This document shows, in pieces, positions 36,771 to 47,765 of a stretch of 47,765 nt of DNA. Under the pieces are notes generated by a model. It did no database searches, was not told the DNA's origin, and was given only the letters and a program-made list of their open reading frames with translations. Source of the stretch: Pseudomonadota bacterium (GTDB taxonomy: Bacteria > Pseudomonadota > Gammaproteobacteria > Burkholderiales > Burkholderiaceae_C); assembly GCA_018241325.1 (NCBI GenBank), contig JAFEEB010000035.1, positions 1-47,765 on the forward strand. Direction: 5' to 3'. A program made the position numbers and the translations under genes. Within the stretch, counting starts at the first letter, position 1, and every line of letters begins with the position of its first letter.

Positions 36771-37757
36771 TTACTTGCCCGCGCGATAGGCGTCGATCAC
36801 GGCCTTGCCTTCGGGGCCAGCTTTTTCCTGCCACTCCTTGAGCATGACCTCGCCCACCTTCTGCATGTCGGACTTGAGTTGGGGCGAGGGGGCGTACACG
36901 GTCATGCCGTTTTTCTTCAGCAGGTCGAGATACTCGTTGGTTTTTTGCTCGCTGGTGGCCCAGCCGCGCTTTTCGGCGTCGGCCGCGGCTTTCAGCAGGC
37001 CGTCTTGCGTGGGCTTGTCCAGCGCGTCAAAGGCTTTCTTGTTGGCGATGACGGCGTTCTTGGGCAGCCAGGCCTGGGTGTCGGCGAAGAACTTGAGGTG
37101 CTCGTAGGTCTTGGTGTCGTAACCGGTGGAGCCGCTGCTCATGTAGCTCTCGACGACGCCGGTGGCCATGGCTTGCGACAGTTCGGCCTGCTGCACGGTG
37201 ACGGGTTGCGCGCCCACCAGCTCGGCAATGCGCGCGGTGGCGGGGCTGTAGGCGCGCCATTTGATGCCCTTGAGGTCGGCGGCGCTCTCGATTTTTTTCT
37301 TGCTGAAGATGCCCTGCGGCGGCCAGGCCACGGCGTACAGCAGCACCATGCCCTGCTCGCCCAGCTTCTTTTGCAGCGCGGGCTTGCTGGCCTGGTACAG
37401 CTTGTAGGCCTCGGGGTAGCTGGTGGCCAGGAAGGGGATGCCGTCCAGGCCCCACATCGGCCATTCGTTCTGGAAGTTGACCAGCAAAATCTCGCCGGCC
37501 TGGGCCTGGCCGCCCTGCACCGCGCGCTTGATCTCGGGCGCCTTGAACAGCGCCGCGTTGTCGTGCACCTGGATCTTCAGCTTGCCGCCGGTGTCCTTGT
37601 CCACGTCCTTGGCGAACAGCGCCAGGTTCTCGGTGTGGAAGTTGCTGGCCGGGTAGGCGCTGGGCAGGTCCCATTTGGTCTGGGCCGTTGCGGGCAGCGT
37701 GATGGCGCCCAGGCACAGCGCGGCGACGGCGCTCAGGGCGCGGCGGGTCAAGGTCAT
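36771..37757 (-). CDS. dctP: TRAP transporter substrate-binding protein DctP
   Basis: This is the periplasmic receptor of a TRAP transporter, 328 residues with a signal peptide ending in PATAQ near residue 26. Mature family sequence KWDLPSAYPASNFHTENL, then LKGIKWRAYSPATARIAELVGAQPVTVQ (the conserved Arg-containing strand) are typical of the DctP fold. The frame is open to 37886, but the Met at 37757 begins the signal peptide and has GAGGAG upstream. The dctQM genes that should go with it are 12 kb downstream beyond the Wadjet island. It is divergent from the oxoprolinase gene. Confidence 0.92.
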   Translation of the reverse strand: MTLTRRALSAVAALCLGAITLPATAQTKWDLPSAYPASNFHTENLALFAKDVDKDTGGKLKIQVHDNAALFKAPEIKRAVQGGQAQAGEILLVNFQNEWPMWGLDGIPFLATSYPEAYKLYQASKPALQKKLGEQGMVLLYAVAWPPQGIFSKKKIESAADLKGIKWRAYSPATARIAELVGAQPVTVQQAELSQAMATGVVESYMSSGSTGYDTKTYEHLKFFADTQAWLPKNAVIANKKAFDALDKPTQDGLLKAAADAEKRGWATSEQKTNEYLDLLKKNGMTVYAPSPQLKSDMQKVGEVMLKEWQEKAGPEGKAVIDAYRAGK

Positions 37758-37901
37758 GGGGTCTCCTCGGGACGGTTGAAAGAGTGCTGCGAGCATATAC
37801 GCTGGCGGTGCGCGCAAAAACGGTGAAAACACCAGTCCGCCCGCGTCCGTCGCGGGGGGCCGGACACCCAATAATTCGGCTTTCATCTCGATCGGCTTGC
37901 C

Positions 37902-41747
<3,846 letters not shown>

Positions 41748-41928
41748 TGCGCGCGCAGGGCATTGGAGCGGGTGAAGGGAATCACCCAAGGCAGCCAACC
41801 CATTGATTAATAAAGATTTTTTCTGGTTATTAAAACCAGAAGTGGCCTCTGAATGTACCACATCACCCCTCTTGGCGAAAGGCATAAATCCACCGCCTTC
41901 TGCTGGCAGCTACCGACAGCCACTGCGA
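41748..41928. other. AT-richer junction after the oxoprolinase gene
   Basis: No gene is supported. It contains an 8-base inverted repeat TTCTGGTT-ATTAA-AACCAGAA (41821-41841) next to an A/T-rich run. Base composition changes here from the GC-rich chromosome to the less GC-rich segment that follows, so this may be the edge of an acquired element, but no direct repeat or integrase was found. Confidence 0.35.
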
Positions 41929-42570
41929 TCAGGAAGGGAGCGCTTTTGCGATCTGCAGTGCCCTGCGCTCGAACCGTTCGGAAACAGGGTTCGCTTGCCC
42001 CTGGGGCCTATGCAGGTGCGCCACGATTTCGTAGGGGCCGTCGTCCAGTGGTCGCATGCTGACTCCCCATCCAGGGGCGTGCTTGATACGCGATTGTGCG
42101 GATACCCCGACACCGTAGCCGGCAGAAACCCATAGCGCCATCATCTCGAAGGAAGTCACGTACTGAAGGTTCTGCGGGTCAGCAGGCAGACGCGCGAGCA
42201 GCCGACGATCCAGCGAAGAACAGGTCTCAGCCTCCCAGCGAAAGATCGGATAGTTCTGGAGGTCGGCGATGGTGAGCGATGCCTGCTCAAGCAAGGGAAG
42301 CCTCAGCGGTATCGCAACGGCCATGTGCTCAATCCACAAGGGCTGGGTTTCCAGGGCCGGATCGCTCGCTCCTTGAAGCGACATTCCCACGTCGTAGCGG
42401 CCTTCACGAAGCCCATCAAGCAGCTCGTCACCTGCCACTTCAAAGAACGTGATGCTGACCTCGGGTTCTTCCGCTCGTTGCAGCGCGAGCAGCGCCGAGA
42501 GCTGAGATGACGATACGCCTGGCGCAATCGCAAGCCTGAGGTGGGCGGGTTGGCTGGTGATGTTGTCCAC
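41929..42570 (-). CDS. LysR-type effector-binding domain protein lacking the DNA-binding domain
   Basis: The 213-residue product matches only the substrate-binding half of LysR regulators: LRLAIAPGVSSSQLSALLALQ, then GRYDVGMSL, YGVGVSAQSRI and a C-terminal SERFERRALQIAKAL. The helix-turn-helix (about 85 residues) is missing; in-frame upstream sequence reaches a stop codon after 16 more codons, so it is not simply a wrong start. The probable start is GTG. It is divergent from an XRE gene and resembles the LysR gene cut by the window end. It is either a truncated relic or a free effector-binding protein. Confidence 0.8.
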   Translation of the reverse strand: MDNITSQPAHLRLAIAPGVSSSQLSALLALQRAEEPEVSITFFEVAGDELLDGLREGRYDVGMSLQGASDPALETQPLWIEHMAVAIPLRLPLLEQASLTIADLQNYPIFRWEAETCSSLDRRLLARLPADPQNLQYVTSFEMMALWVSAGYGVGVSAQSRIKHAPGWGVSMRPLDDGPYEIVAHLHRPQGQANPVSERFERRALQIAKALPS

Positions 42571-42632
42571 GGAGAACCTACAGAAGCGACGAAGCAGGTC
42601 AAGGGCAAACCAGCATCATAGTAAAGAGAGAA

Positions 42633-42656
42633 GTTTAACGTCTATATGTTTAACGT
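42633..42656. promoter_or_regulatory. Direct repeats GTTTAACGT in the divergent promoter region
   Basis: GTTTAACGT occurs at 42633-42641 and 42648-42656, i.e. with a 15-base period, followed by a weaker GGTTAATTT. It lies just upstream of the XRE gene and the LysR-domain gene and is a candidate operator for the XRE protein. Confidence 0.5.
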
Positions 42657-42676
42657 GGTTAATTTAAGAGGATTGT

Positions 42677-42997
42677 TTGACGCTTCTGTTGATGCAGAAG
42701 CTTACTATTCAGCCAGGTCGTCCACCTGGCACACCCACATATGAATCCGAACCAGCATTAGCTTTCGGGCGGGCCGTGCGTGCCGCTCGCGTCGCGCAGG
42801 GGGTCGCTCAAGACGATTTTGCGTATCAGGCGGGAATATCGCGTTCGCACATGGGCAAGATCGAACGCGGGGAGCATGTGCCGACGCTGCCTTTGATACT
42901 GAAAATCGCTGCCGCACTCGGGATAAGCGCCAGCGAATTGATGGCCGCGACTGAAAAGAACCTCAGCGCGGGCAGTGAGCCGCAAGATTCGGCATAG
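42677..42997 (+). CDS. XRE family transcriptional regulator
   Basis: The 106-residue protein has a Cro/C1-type HTH (VAQGVAQDDFAYQAGISRSHMGKIERGEHVPTL, about 38-70). AAGAGGA lies just before the TTG start; an in-frame ATG at 42692 is an alternative. It probably binds the direct repeats just upstream and controls itself and the divergent LysR-domain gene. It converges with ietS. Confidence 0.82.
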   Translation: MTLLLMQKLTIQPGRPPGTPTYESEPALAFGRAVRAARVAQGVAQDDFAYQAGISRSHMGKIERGEHVPTLPLILKIAAALGISASELMAATEKNLSAGSEPQDSA

Positions 42998-43095
42998 CGG
43001 TCGTAAGTGTCTTTTCGGATATTGGCAGCGCAAGCTGTCGCAGCCAACGGCGCCGGGCGGGTGCTTAGCCCGACAGCGGAACACTGGAATGCCTC

Positions 43096-45606
43096 TTACG
43101 TATCGACAACCACAACATTAGCCACAGGGATTTTCTGGGAAATAGCAGCGTAAAGATCAACGTCCGTCTGCTGGGTCTGAATGGATACCACCAAGCTATA
43201 TCGCGCCGGCAGGCCATAACGTTCCAGCGCAGGCCGTGTCCGCCACCACCCAGCCGAAGGATACACAGCAATGAAGCCACGGCTGGCCAAGTCAGCCGCC
43301 GTACCTTTCCAGACATCCTGATGCAGCGAACCACGATGCCGCTGCCGTTCGCCCAACAGCCAATTGGGATCTGAGGGGTTCACAGGGTCACCCTCATCCT
43401 CGCGCTGCGCTGCCGCATTCACCCGTGCGACAAAATGCTCGGTGGATGCATCCAGCGGACGCTGCACATCGAATCGCAGGCGATGCGAAGGGTAGTGATA
43501 CTTCGAGGCCACACCACGTGCCGAAGGATTGGGTTCGATGAAGTAGGAGAGCGTGACACGCATCTCGACGGGCGTGTCCTGCAATGCCTCCAACTCATCC
43601 TTCGGCCAAGGCAAGGAATGCAAATTCATGTCGCGCGTCACGACCTTGCCTGAAACCTTCGCGTAAGGCTGTACCACGTCCTCAACCAGCAAGGTCAGCG
43701 AGTCTCCCGCGCTCCATAGTGCCCGGTTCAAATCCGGGACTCCCCAGCCGCAATGGCGAATCAAGTGAACGTAATCGTCCTTGTTCGGCACCACGGGCAG
43801 GAACATCCCGCGCATGGCCTCGCTCCATTGCGCAGAATGCACCAGCAACGCACGCACGGTTTCCGGCCGGAGGTGCGGATAGGCCGCCATGATCTGAGCC
43901 ACCATTCCCGCACACAATGCCGACGCGGCACTGGTGGCGTTGCTGGTGGTGAACAGGCGATCCAGCGGCTGGTTGTGGGTCGTCAGCAAGTTCAGGCTGG
44001 CCATACCGACCGCACCCAGTTCATCCTTGGCCGTATTGCCTCCTTCCAGCACAACCTCGGGCTTCAACGGCCATGCCCGATCCCACGTTCTGGTTGTCGT
44101 CGTGAAGGGGCTGAGGCCGCCGGCTTCGGCGACGGGGCTCAAGGAAGGATGACCTTCCGTGTCGATCTTGTCAGTACAAGCACCCACCGTGATTGCGTTC
44201 CATGCCTGGCCGGGGTCATGCACGAGATTGGTGGAAAGGCTATCGGGATATCCAGCCCACGCATTGGGGTCGCGCGTGTTGCCGGCGGACAGCACGAACA
44301 GGCGCGGACTTTCACCAGCCCCATCGGTATCCGCAGCAAGGCCATCGACAGCAGCAGACCACGAGGAAGGACGGCCACGGTCACGGTAGTCCGAAGCCGT
44401 CACCGCCGAAGCAAACACGCGCGACCGATTCGGCGCAGAGATTTCAGGCCGCGCGACGCCTTCCGTGAAAAGATAAGCGTGGTGGCGCGCATCACCTTCA
44501 TTCGCACCTTCCGCCGGTATCAGCTTCACCGACTCCAGTCGATGAGGGACATTGATTGAATCAGCAGAGGCCAGAGCATCCGTGAGATCGCCATAGGCAG
44601 CCAAGCCCGCCAGGCCGGTGCCATGATCAGCCTCATCATCCACGCCCCAGGCCGGCTCCACGGTATGCAAATCGCTCGCATCCATCAAAGGCGCCAAGAG
44701 CGGATGCGCACGAGTCACTCCGGAATCCAACAGGCAGACGCGGGGAGCCGTATCGTCCGACGGCTGCAACCGGGCACGACGCAGCAAGTCGTCCGCCCAC
44801 GCCTGCTGCTCGCGTACGCCCATGCCATCGAAGAACTCAGCAGTCTCCTTGGCATAGCGAAGTTCAGCCACACAGTTCAGCGTCATCACCGACCGCGAGA
44901 ACTGCTGCTGCGATCCATACATCAACAGCACCGTGCGTTCGGGGAAATTGACCTGCTTGTCACTGACGACACATTCCGCCAATCGAGCAAGTTTCTTGAA
45001 GTCCTCTACAACGATTTGCCGCTGTCCCGCCCCTCGAACCGGAAGCCAGACCTCCCACCAGAAGGCGGTCGCGAGATCGTCAGGCAGCAATTCGGGGGCG
45101 TCAGTCCACAGAGCCCTGATTTCTGCTGCCCGGATGGATTCGATGGCATCGATCAGCTTGCGGTGATCTCGCGCCTTGCCGTTACGATCCTTTTTCTCTT
45201 CGAGGTAGTCGGAAATGTATTTCTCGAAATGCGCCAGCTTTCCATCAGGGACAAAGACATTGGCGAAGGTCCGGTTGCCCTCGTGACGAACACTGAGAAG
45301 CTCAATCCTCTTGCGAGCATCCGCCAAGCTCTCGAACGCCAGCTCAACATCCGGTTGACTGGAAAACTGGATTTGCAAGCCAAGGCCACTTTCCAGTTGC
45401 AGTTCCCCTTGAACTCGCACCGCCTCTGCCACAGCAGGCTTCAAGATCTCGATTTGTGCTCGGAGGGACGCACTCTGTTGCGGCCGAGGCAAGGCCGGTA
45501 CGTTTTGCGTTGGGCCACCGCCCGGAGAATGTGCGGTAAACCCGACGGTCTTTGATGTATTTCGAAGAATGAAGTGTGGGCGTTTAGCTTGTGGCTGATC
45601 CGGCAT
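43096..45606 (-). CDS. ietS: Subtilisin-like serine protease IetS
   Basis: The 836-residue S8-family protease has a catalytic triad Asp294 (VCLLDSGVT), His328 (DHGTGLAG) and Ser559 (NATSAASA), plus the oxyanion Asn443 in LSAGN. There is no signal peptide, so it should act in the cytoplasm. The N-terminal ~280 residues and C-terminal ~200 residues are extra domains. Together with the upstream AAA ATPase it matches the IetAS pair, first described as a toxin-antitoxin stability system on an Agrobacterium Ti plasmid and later listed among phage-defence systems. It overlaps ietA by 23 bases. Confidence 0.88.
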   Translation of the reverse strand: MPDQPQAKRPHFILRNTSKTVGFTAHSPGGGPTQNVPALPRPQQSASLRAQIEILKPAVAEAVRVQGELQLESGLGLQIQFSSQPDVELAFESLADARKRIELLSVRHEGNRTFANVFVPDGKLAHFEKYISDYLEEKKDRNGKARDHRKLIDAIESIRAAEIRALWTDAPELLPDDLATAFWWEVWLPVRGAGQRQIVVEDFKKLARLAECVVSDKQVNFPERTVLLMYGSQQQFSRSVMTLNCVAELRYAKETAEFFDGMGVREQQAWADDLLRRARLQPSDDTAPRVCLLDSGVTRAHPLLAPLMDASDLHTVEPAWGVDDEADHGTGLAGLAAYGDLTDALASADSINVPHRLESVKLIPAEGANEGDARHHAYLFTEGVARPEISAPNRSRVFASAVTASDYRDRGRPSSWSAAVDGLAADTDGAGESPRLFVLSAGNTRDPNAWAGYPDSLSTNLVHDPGQAWNAITVGACTDKIDTEGHPSLSPVAEAGGLSPFTTTTRTWDRAWPLKPEVVLEGGNTAKDELGAVGMASLNLLTTHNQPLDRLFTTSNATSAASALCAGMVAQIMAAYPHLRPETVRALLVHSAQWSEAMRGMFLPVVPNKDDYVHLIRHCGWGVPDLNRALWSAGDSLTLLVEDVVQPYAKVSGKVVTRDMNLHSLPWPKDELEALQDTPVEMRVTLSYFIEPNPSARGVASKYHYPSHRLRFDVQRPLDASTEHFVARVNAAAQREDEGDPVNPSDPNWLLGERQRHRGSLHQDVWKGTAADLASRGFIAVYPSAGWWRTRPALERYGLPARYSLVVSIQTQQTDVDLYAAISQKIPVANVVVVDT

Positions 45607-46615
45607 GGTTCGGTACGGCCTTCTTGTGATTCATTCTGAAGCTTAATTTGCGGCGCTCATCGAGAGCGCGTGTCAGCATATCCACCTTCACACACGCCTC
45701 GTCGTGCATCACCGCTTCCTTGATGGACTCATCCACTGCACGTTTAATCTCTGCGTAGCTCAAACCCTCCGCTCTGCTTGTAAGCGCCTTGAGTGGAAAA
45801 GGTTTGGGCGCGAACTTCCCAAGCCGCGACTGGATCAGCCTGGCGGCTTGCGGCGCACCTGGAAACCGATACTCGATCACATCATCAAACCGGCGGAAAA
45901 GTGCGTAGTCAAGGATCTCCACATGGTTCGTCGCTGCGACGATCAGGCTATGGGATTGATCGCTTTCAATCATTTGCAGAAAGCTGTTCAGTACCCGCCG
46001 AATCTCACCCACGTCATTGGCCAGCCCTCTTTGCGAGCCGATGGCATCGAACTCATCAAAGAAGTAAACACCCCGCACATCATTGATGGCATCGAATATT
46101 TGACGCAGCTTGGCGGCGGTCTCTCCCATGAACTTGGTAATCAGGGCATCCAGCCGAACAGAAAACAGCGGGATACCCAGTTCACCGGCCAGCACAGAGG
46201 CCGTCATCGTTTTGCCGGTGCCAGGCGGGCCGACCAGCAACAATTTACGTCTCGGCGACAGGCCATGCTCGCGGATACGCGAATGGTGCTTCTGTTCCTT
46301 CATGATGCGGCCAAGCTGTTCGGCCATCTCCGCATCGAGCACCATGTCCGACAGTCGATTCTTTGGGTAGGACACCGTCAGCAAGTTCGCCAGTTCACCG
46401 CGTGGACGGGCCAATGGCACCAGTTTGCCCTCGGTGCCATGCGATGAGACACGGGCTTTCGCCGCGTCGATCATGTCGCGCAGTTCTTCGGCAAGCTTGC
46501 CATGCCCCACCTTGGCTTCACGAGCCGCGACCTGCATGGCGACGGAATAGAAGTGCTGGTCATCCCGCTCGATATGGGATTTCACCAACGCCTTGAGTTG
46601 TTCGGCATTAGCCAT
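45584..46615 (-). CDS. ietA: AAA ATPase IetA
   Basis: The 343-residue AAA ATPase has Walker A GPPGTGKT (129-136), Walker B VYFFDEFD (183-190, Asp187/Glu188), sensor 1 IVAATNH and an arginine finger in ALFRRFDDVIEYRFPG. In IetAS the ATPase is the antitoxin or controller of the protease. It overlaps the XRE gene upstream by 8 bases and the protease gene downstream by 23, so the three form one operon. Confidence 0.9.
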   Translation of the reverse strand: MANAEQLKALVKSHIERDDQHFYSVAMQVAAREAKVGHGKLAEELRDMIDAAKARVSSHGTEGKLVPLARPRGELANLLTVSYPKNRLSDMVLDAEMAEQLGRIMKEQKHHSRIREHGLSPRRKLLLVGPPGTGKTMTASVLAGELGIPLFSVRLDALITKFMGETAAKLRQIFDAINDVRGVYFFDEFDAIGSQRGLANDVGEIRRVLNSFLQMIESDQSHSLIVAATNHVEILDYALFRRFDDVIEYRFPGAPQAARLIQSRLGKFAPKPFPLKALTSRAEGLSYAEIKRAVDESIKEAVMHDEACVKVDMLTRALDERRKLSFRMNHKKAVPNHAGSATS

Positions 46616-46925
46616 AGTGGCCTCCCACCTGCGCTGTCATGTTGGCCGATGCTCCCAGTGATGCCAGCGCAGACTGCATTAACTGATCGGCGACGTGCTC
46701 GTCTATCGCACCCAGTTCGCTTTGGTCGGCAGCCAGAACGAACAGCAGGCCGACAGGCACATGCAATGCCTCGGCAATTCTTGTAACCGTCGAAAGTGTC
46801 GGGTCGCGCTTATTGTTCTCAAGCATCGACAAGTACGACACGGAGCAATTGGCTCGGTTCGCAATGGTGCTTTGAGAGACGCCCCGTTGCGTTCGGCACA
46901 GTCGAATGGCTTGTCCAACATTCAT
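46608..46925 (-). CDS. XRE family regulator of the ietAS operon
   Basis: The 105-residue protein is a Cro/C1-type HTH (MNVGQAIRLCRTQRGVSQST through SVSYLSMLENNKRDPTLST, about 1-55) with a helical tail. It is the first gene of the XRE-ietA-ietS operon and overlaps ietA. It probably autoregulates the operon. The promoter should lie in the 134-base gap upstream (46926-47059), where TAAAAT near 46971-46976 (minus strand) is a possible -10. Confidence 0.85.
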   Translation of the reverse strand: MNVGQAIRLCRTQRGVSQSTIANRANCSVSYLSMLENNKRDPTLSTVTRIAEALHVPVGLLFVLAADQSELGAIDEHVADQLMQSALASLGASANMTAQVGGHYG

Positions 46926-47059
46926 GGCGCTTGCTTTCTCACGGGTTGCGACGAGCGTAAGTACCCTGGAATTTTACCACCAGTGAACATTATTGACGAG
47001 ACTTCTCCTCCGGATACCGCACTGGCAGGCTTCAGGCAGCCAGTCCTGGCCGCTGCGGA

Positions 47060-47765
47060 TCAATCGTCCGAGTGCGCGCGCAGGCGCGCGATGAATCGTT
47101 CCACCGACACCGGCGAGTCCTCGCCGGCGGGCCGTAGCAAGTAGGTCGTGATGACTGCGGAATCCATGGCCAGAGGGCGGATCACCACGTCGGGGCGCAG
47201 GCTCGCCGCGATCCTGGTTTCGGTGATGAAGCCTACCCCGTAGCCGGCACCGACCAGGGTGAGCATCATGTCCAATGACGACACGTGCTCGGCGACGTCG
47301 GGTGGACGCTCCAAAGGCCGCAGCAGCCGCGCCAGTTCACGATGGTAGCCTTCGCATGCCTGCGGGTCACATAAGACCAGTGGGTAGATCGCAAGCTGAT
47401 GCAGCGGAACAGCCTTGTGTGAAAGTAAAGGATGCCGGGCGGGCACGGCTACCACCAGCGGATCGTGCCAGAGTGGCTCGGTAACGATGTCGTCGCCGAC
47501 TTCCGCCGTGTGCGCAAACCCGATCGAGAAGTCACCTGAGCGCAAACCACGCAACTGATCGGCCAACGGCACTTCGGACAGGCGAATCTCGATCTCCGGC
47601 TCTTCCTCGCGGCAGCGGGCCAGGAGGGCCGACAGCCTGGGATCGATTGCACCGTCGGATACGGCAATGCGAAGGCTTCCGCTCAGGCCCGCAGCGACCG
47701 CCTGTACGTTCTCCTGAGCCTGTTTGAGGACGGCGAACACTCTGCGCACATCTTGCAGGAACGTT
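47060..47765 (-). CDS. LysR family regulator, 5' part cut off by the window end
   Basis: The visible 235 codons include the LysR linker helix (FLQDVRRVFAVLKQAQENVQA) and the complete effector-binding domain (GSLRIAVSDGAIDPRLSALL to SVERFIARLRAHSDD). The frame is open through base 47765, so the DNA-binding domain lies beyond the window. It resembles the truncated protein at 41929 in the same positions (LSALLA..EEPE, GYGVGF), suggesting paralogues on both sides of the ietAS operon. Confidence 0.88.
   Translation of the reverse strand, partial: TFLQDVRRVFAVLKQAQENVQAVAAGLSGSLRIAVSDGAIDPRLSALLARCREEEPEIEIRLSEVPLADQLRGLRSGDFSIGFAHTAEVGDDIVTEPLWHDPLVVAVPARHPLLSHKAVPLHQLAIYPLVLCDPQACEGYHRELARLLRPLERPPDVAEHVSSLDMMLTLVGAGYGVGFITETRIAASLRPDVVIRPLAMDSAVITTYLLRPAGEDSPVSVERFIARLRAHSDD

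Noticed and set aside
41821-41841. TTCTGGTT/AACCAGAA hairpin as an intrinsic terminator
   Set aside because: It is not followed by a T-tract in either direction; it is mentioned only as a possible element edge.

Overview
The window is GC-rich, densely coded chromosomal DNA with the gene content and repeats of a betaproteobacterium of the order Burkholderiales, most likely family Comamonadaceae. The reasons are rdgC, LivKHMGF-type and TRAP transporters, a fused hydantoinase/5-oxoprolinase, and two short palindromic repeat families (AGCTG..GCGCTTG..CAAGCGC, and a CAGCGAACC..GTGGGGG block) that I associate with that family. The assignment rests on recognition, not on a database search.

Layout. 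(1) 0.2-7.9 kb is a molybdate block: a binding-protein/rhodanese fusion, modABC (minus strand), a MauG/MbnH-like di-heme lipoprotein, a beta-propeller lipoprotein, modE and a two-domain mop. Two matching inverted repeats (TCGCTATTC-N7-GAATAGCGA and CGCTATTC-N7-GAATAACG) lie before modA and between the di-heme gene and the propeller gene. They look like ModE boxes and would put the di-heme/propeller pair in the molybdate regulon. (2) 8.2-12.9 kb is a branched-chain amino acid type ABC transporter operon, followed by a convergent PhyH-type dioxygenase. (3) 13.8-22.0 kb is a fluoride-resistance locus. A textbook fluoride riboswitch with its terminator precedes a tightly packed operon: crcB, HIT hydrolase, DUF190, two MutS-like ATPases, enolase and a histidine phosphatase. 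An MFS gene and a second, N-terminally abnormal crcB run the other way. (4) 22.1-23.1 kb is rdgC.

(5) 23.1-37.8 kb, all on the minus strand, is a TRAP transporter whose dctP (36.8-37.8 kb) is separated from dctQM (23.1-24.9 kb) by an 11.5-kb defence island. The island is a Wadjet (JetABCD) plasmid-defence system with four other modules inserted between its genes: a DUF262/DUF1524 GmrSD-like nuclease and a Phd/RelE pair between jetA and jetB, and a BrnT/HTH pair and an MntA/HepT pair between jetB and jetC. From jetB to jetD the genes overlap or are separated by at most about 52 bases, so the toxin-antitoxin genes appear to be co-transcribed with the Jet genes. (6) 37.9-41.7 kb is a hydantoinase/5-oxoprolinase with a repeat-derived in-frame insert. 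(7) 41.7-47.8 kb is a second accessory segment: an effector-domain-only LysR protein, a divergent XRE regulator, an XRE-ietA-ietS operon (AAA ATPase plus subtilisin-like protease) and the 3' part of a LysR gene running off the window.

The most interesting features are the Wadjet operon with nested TA/defence modules, the fluoride operon with paired MutS-like ATPases and a HIT hydrolase, and the predicted ModE control of a MauG/MbnH-like enzyme. No rRNA, tRNA or CRISPR array was seen.
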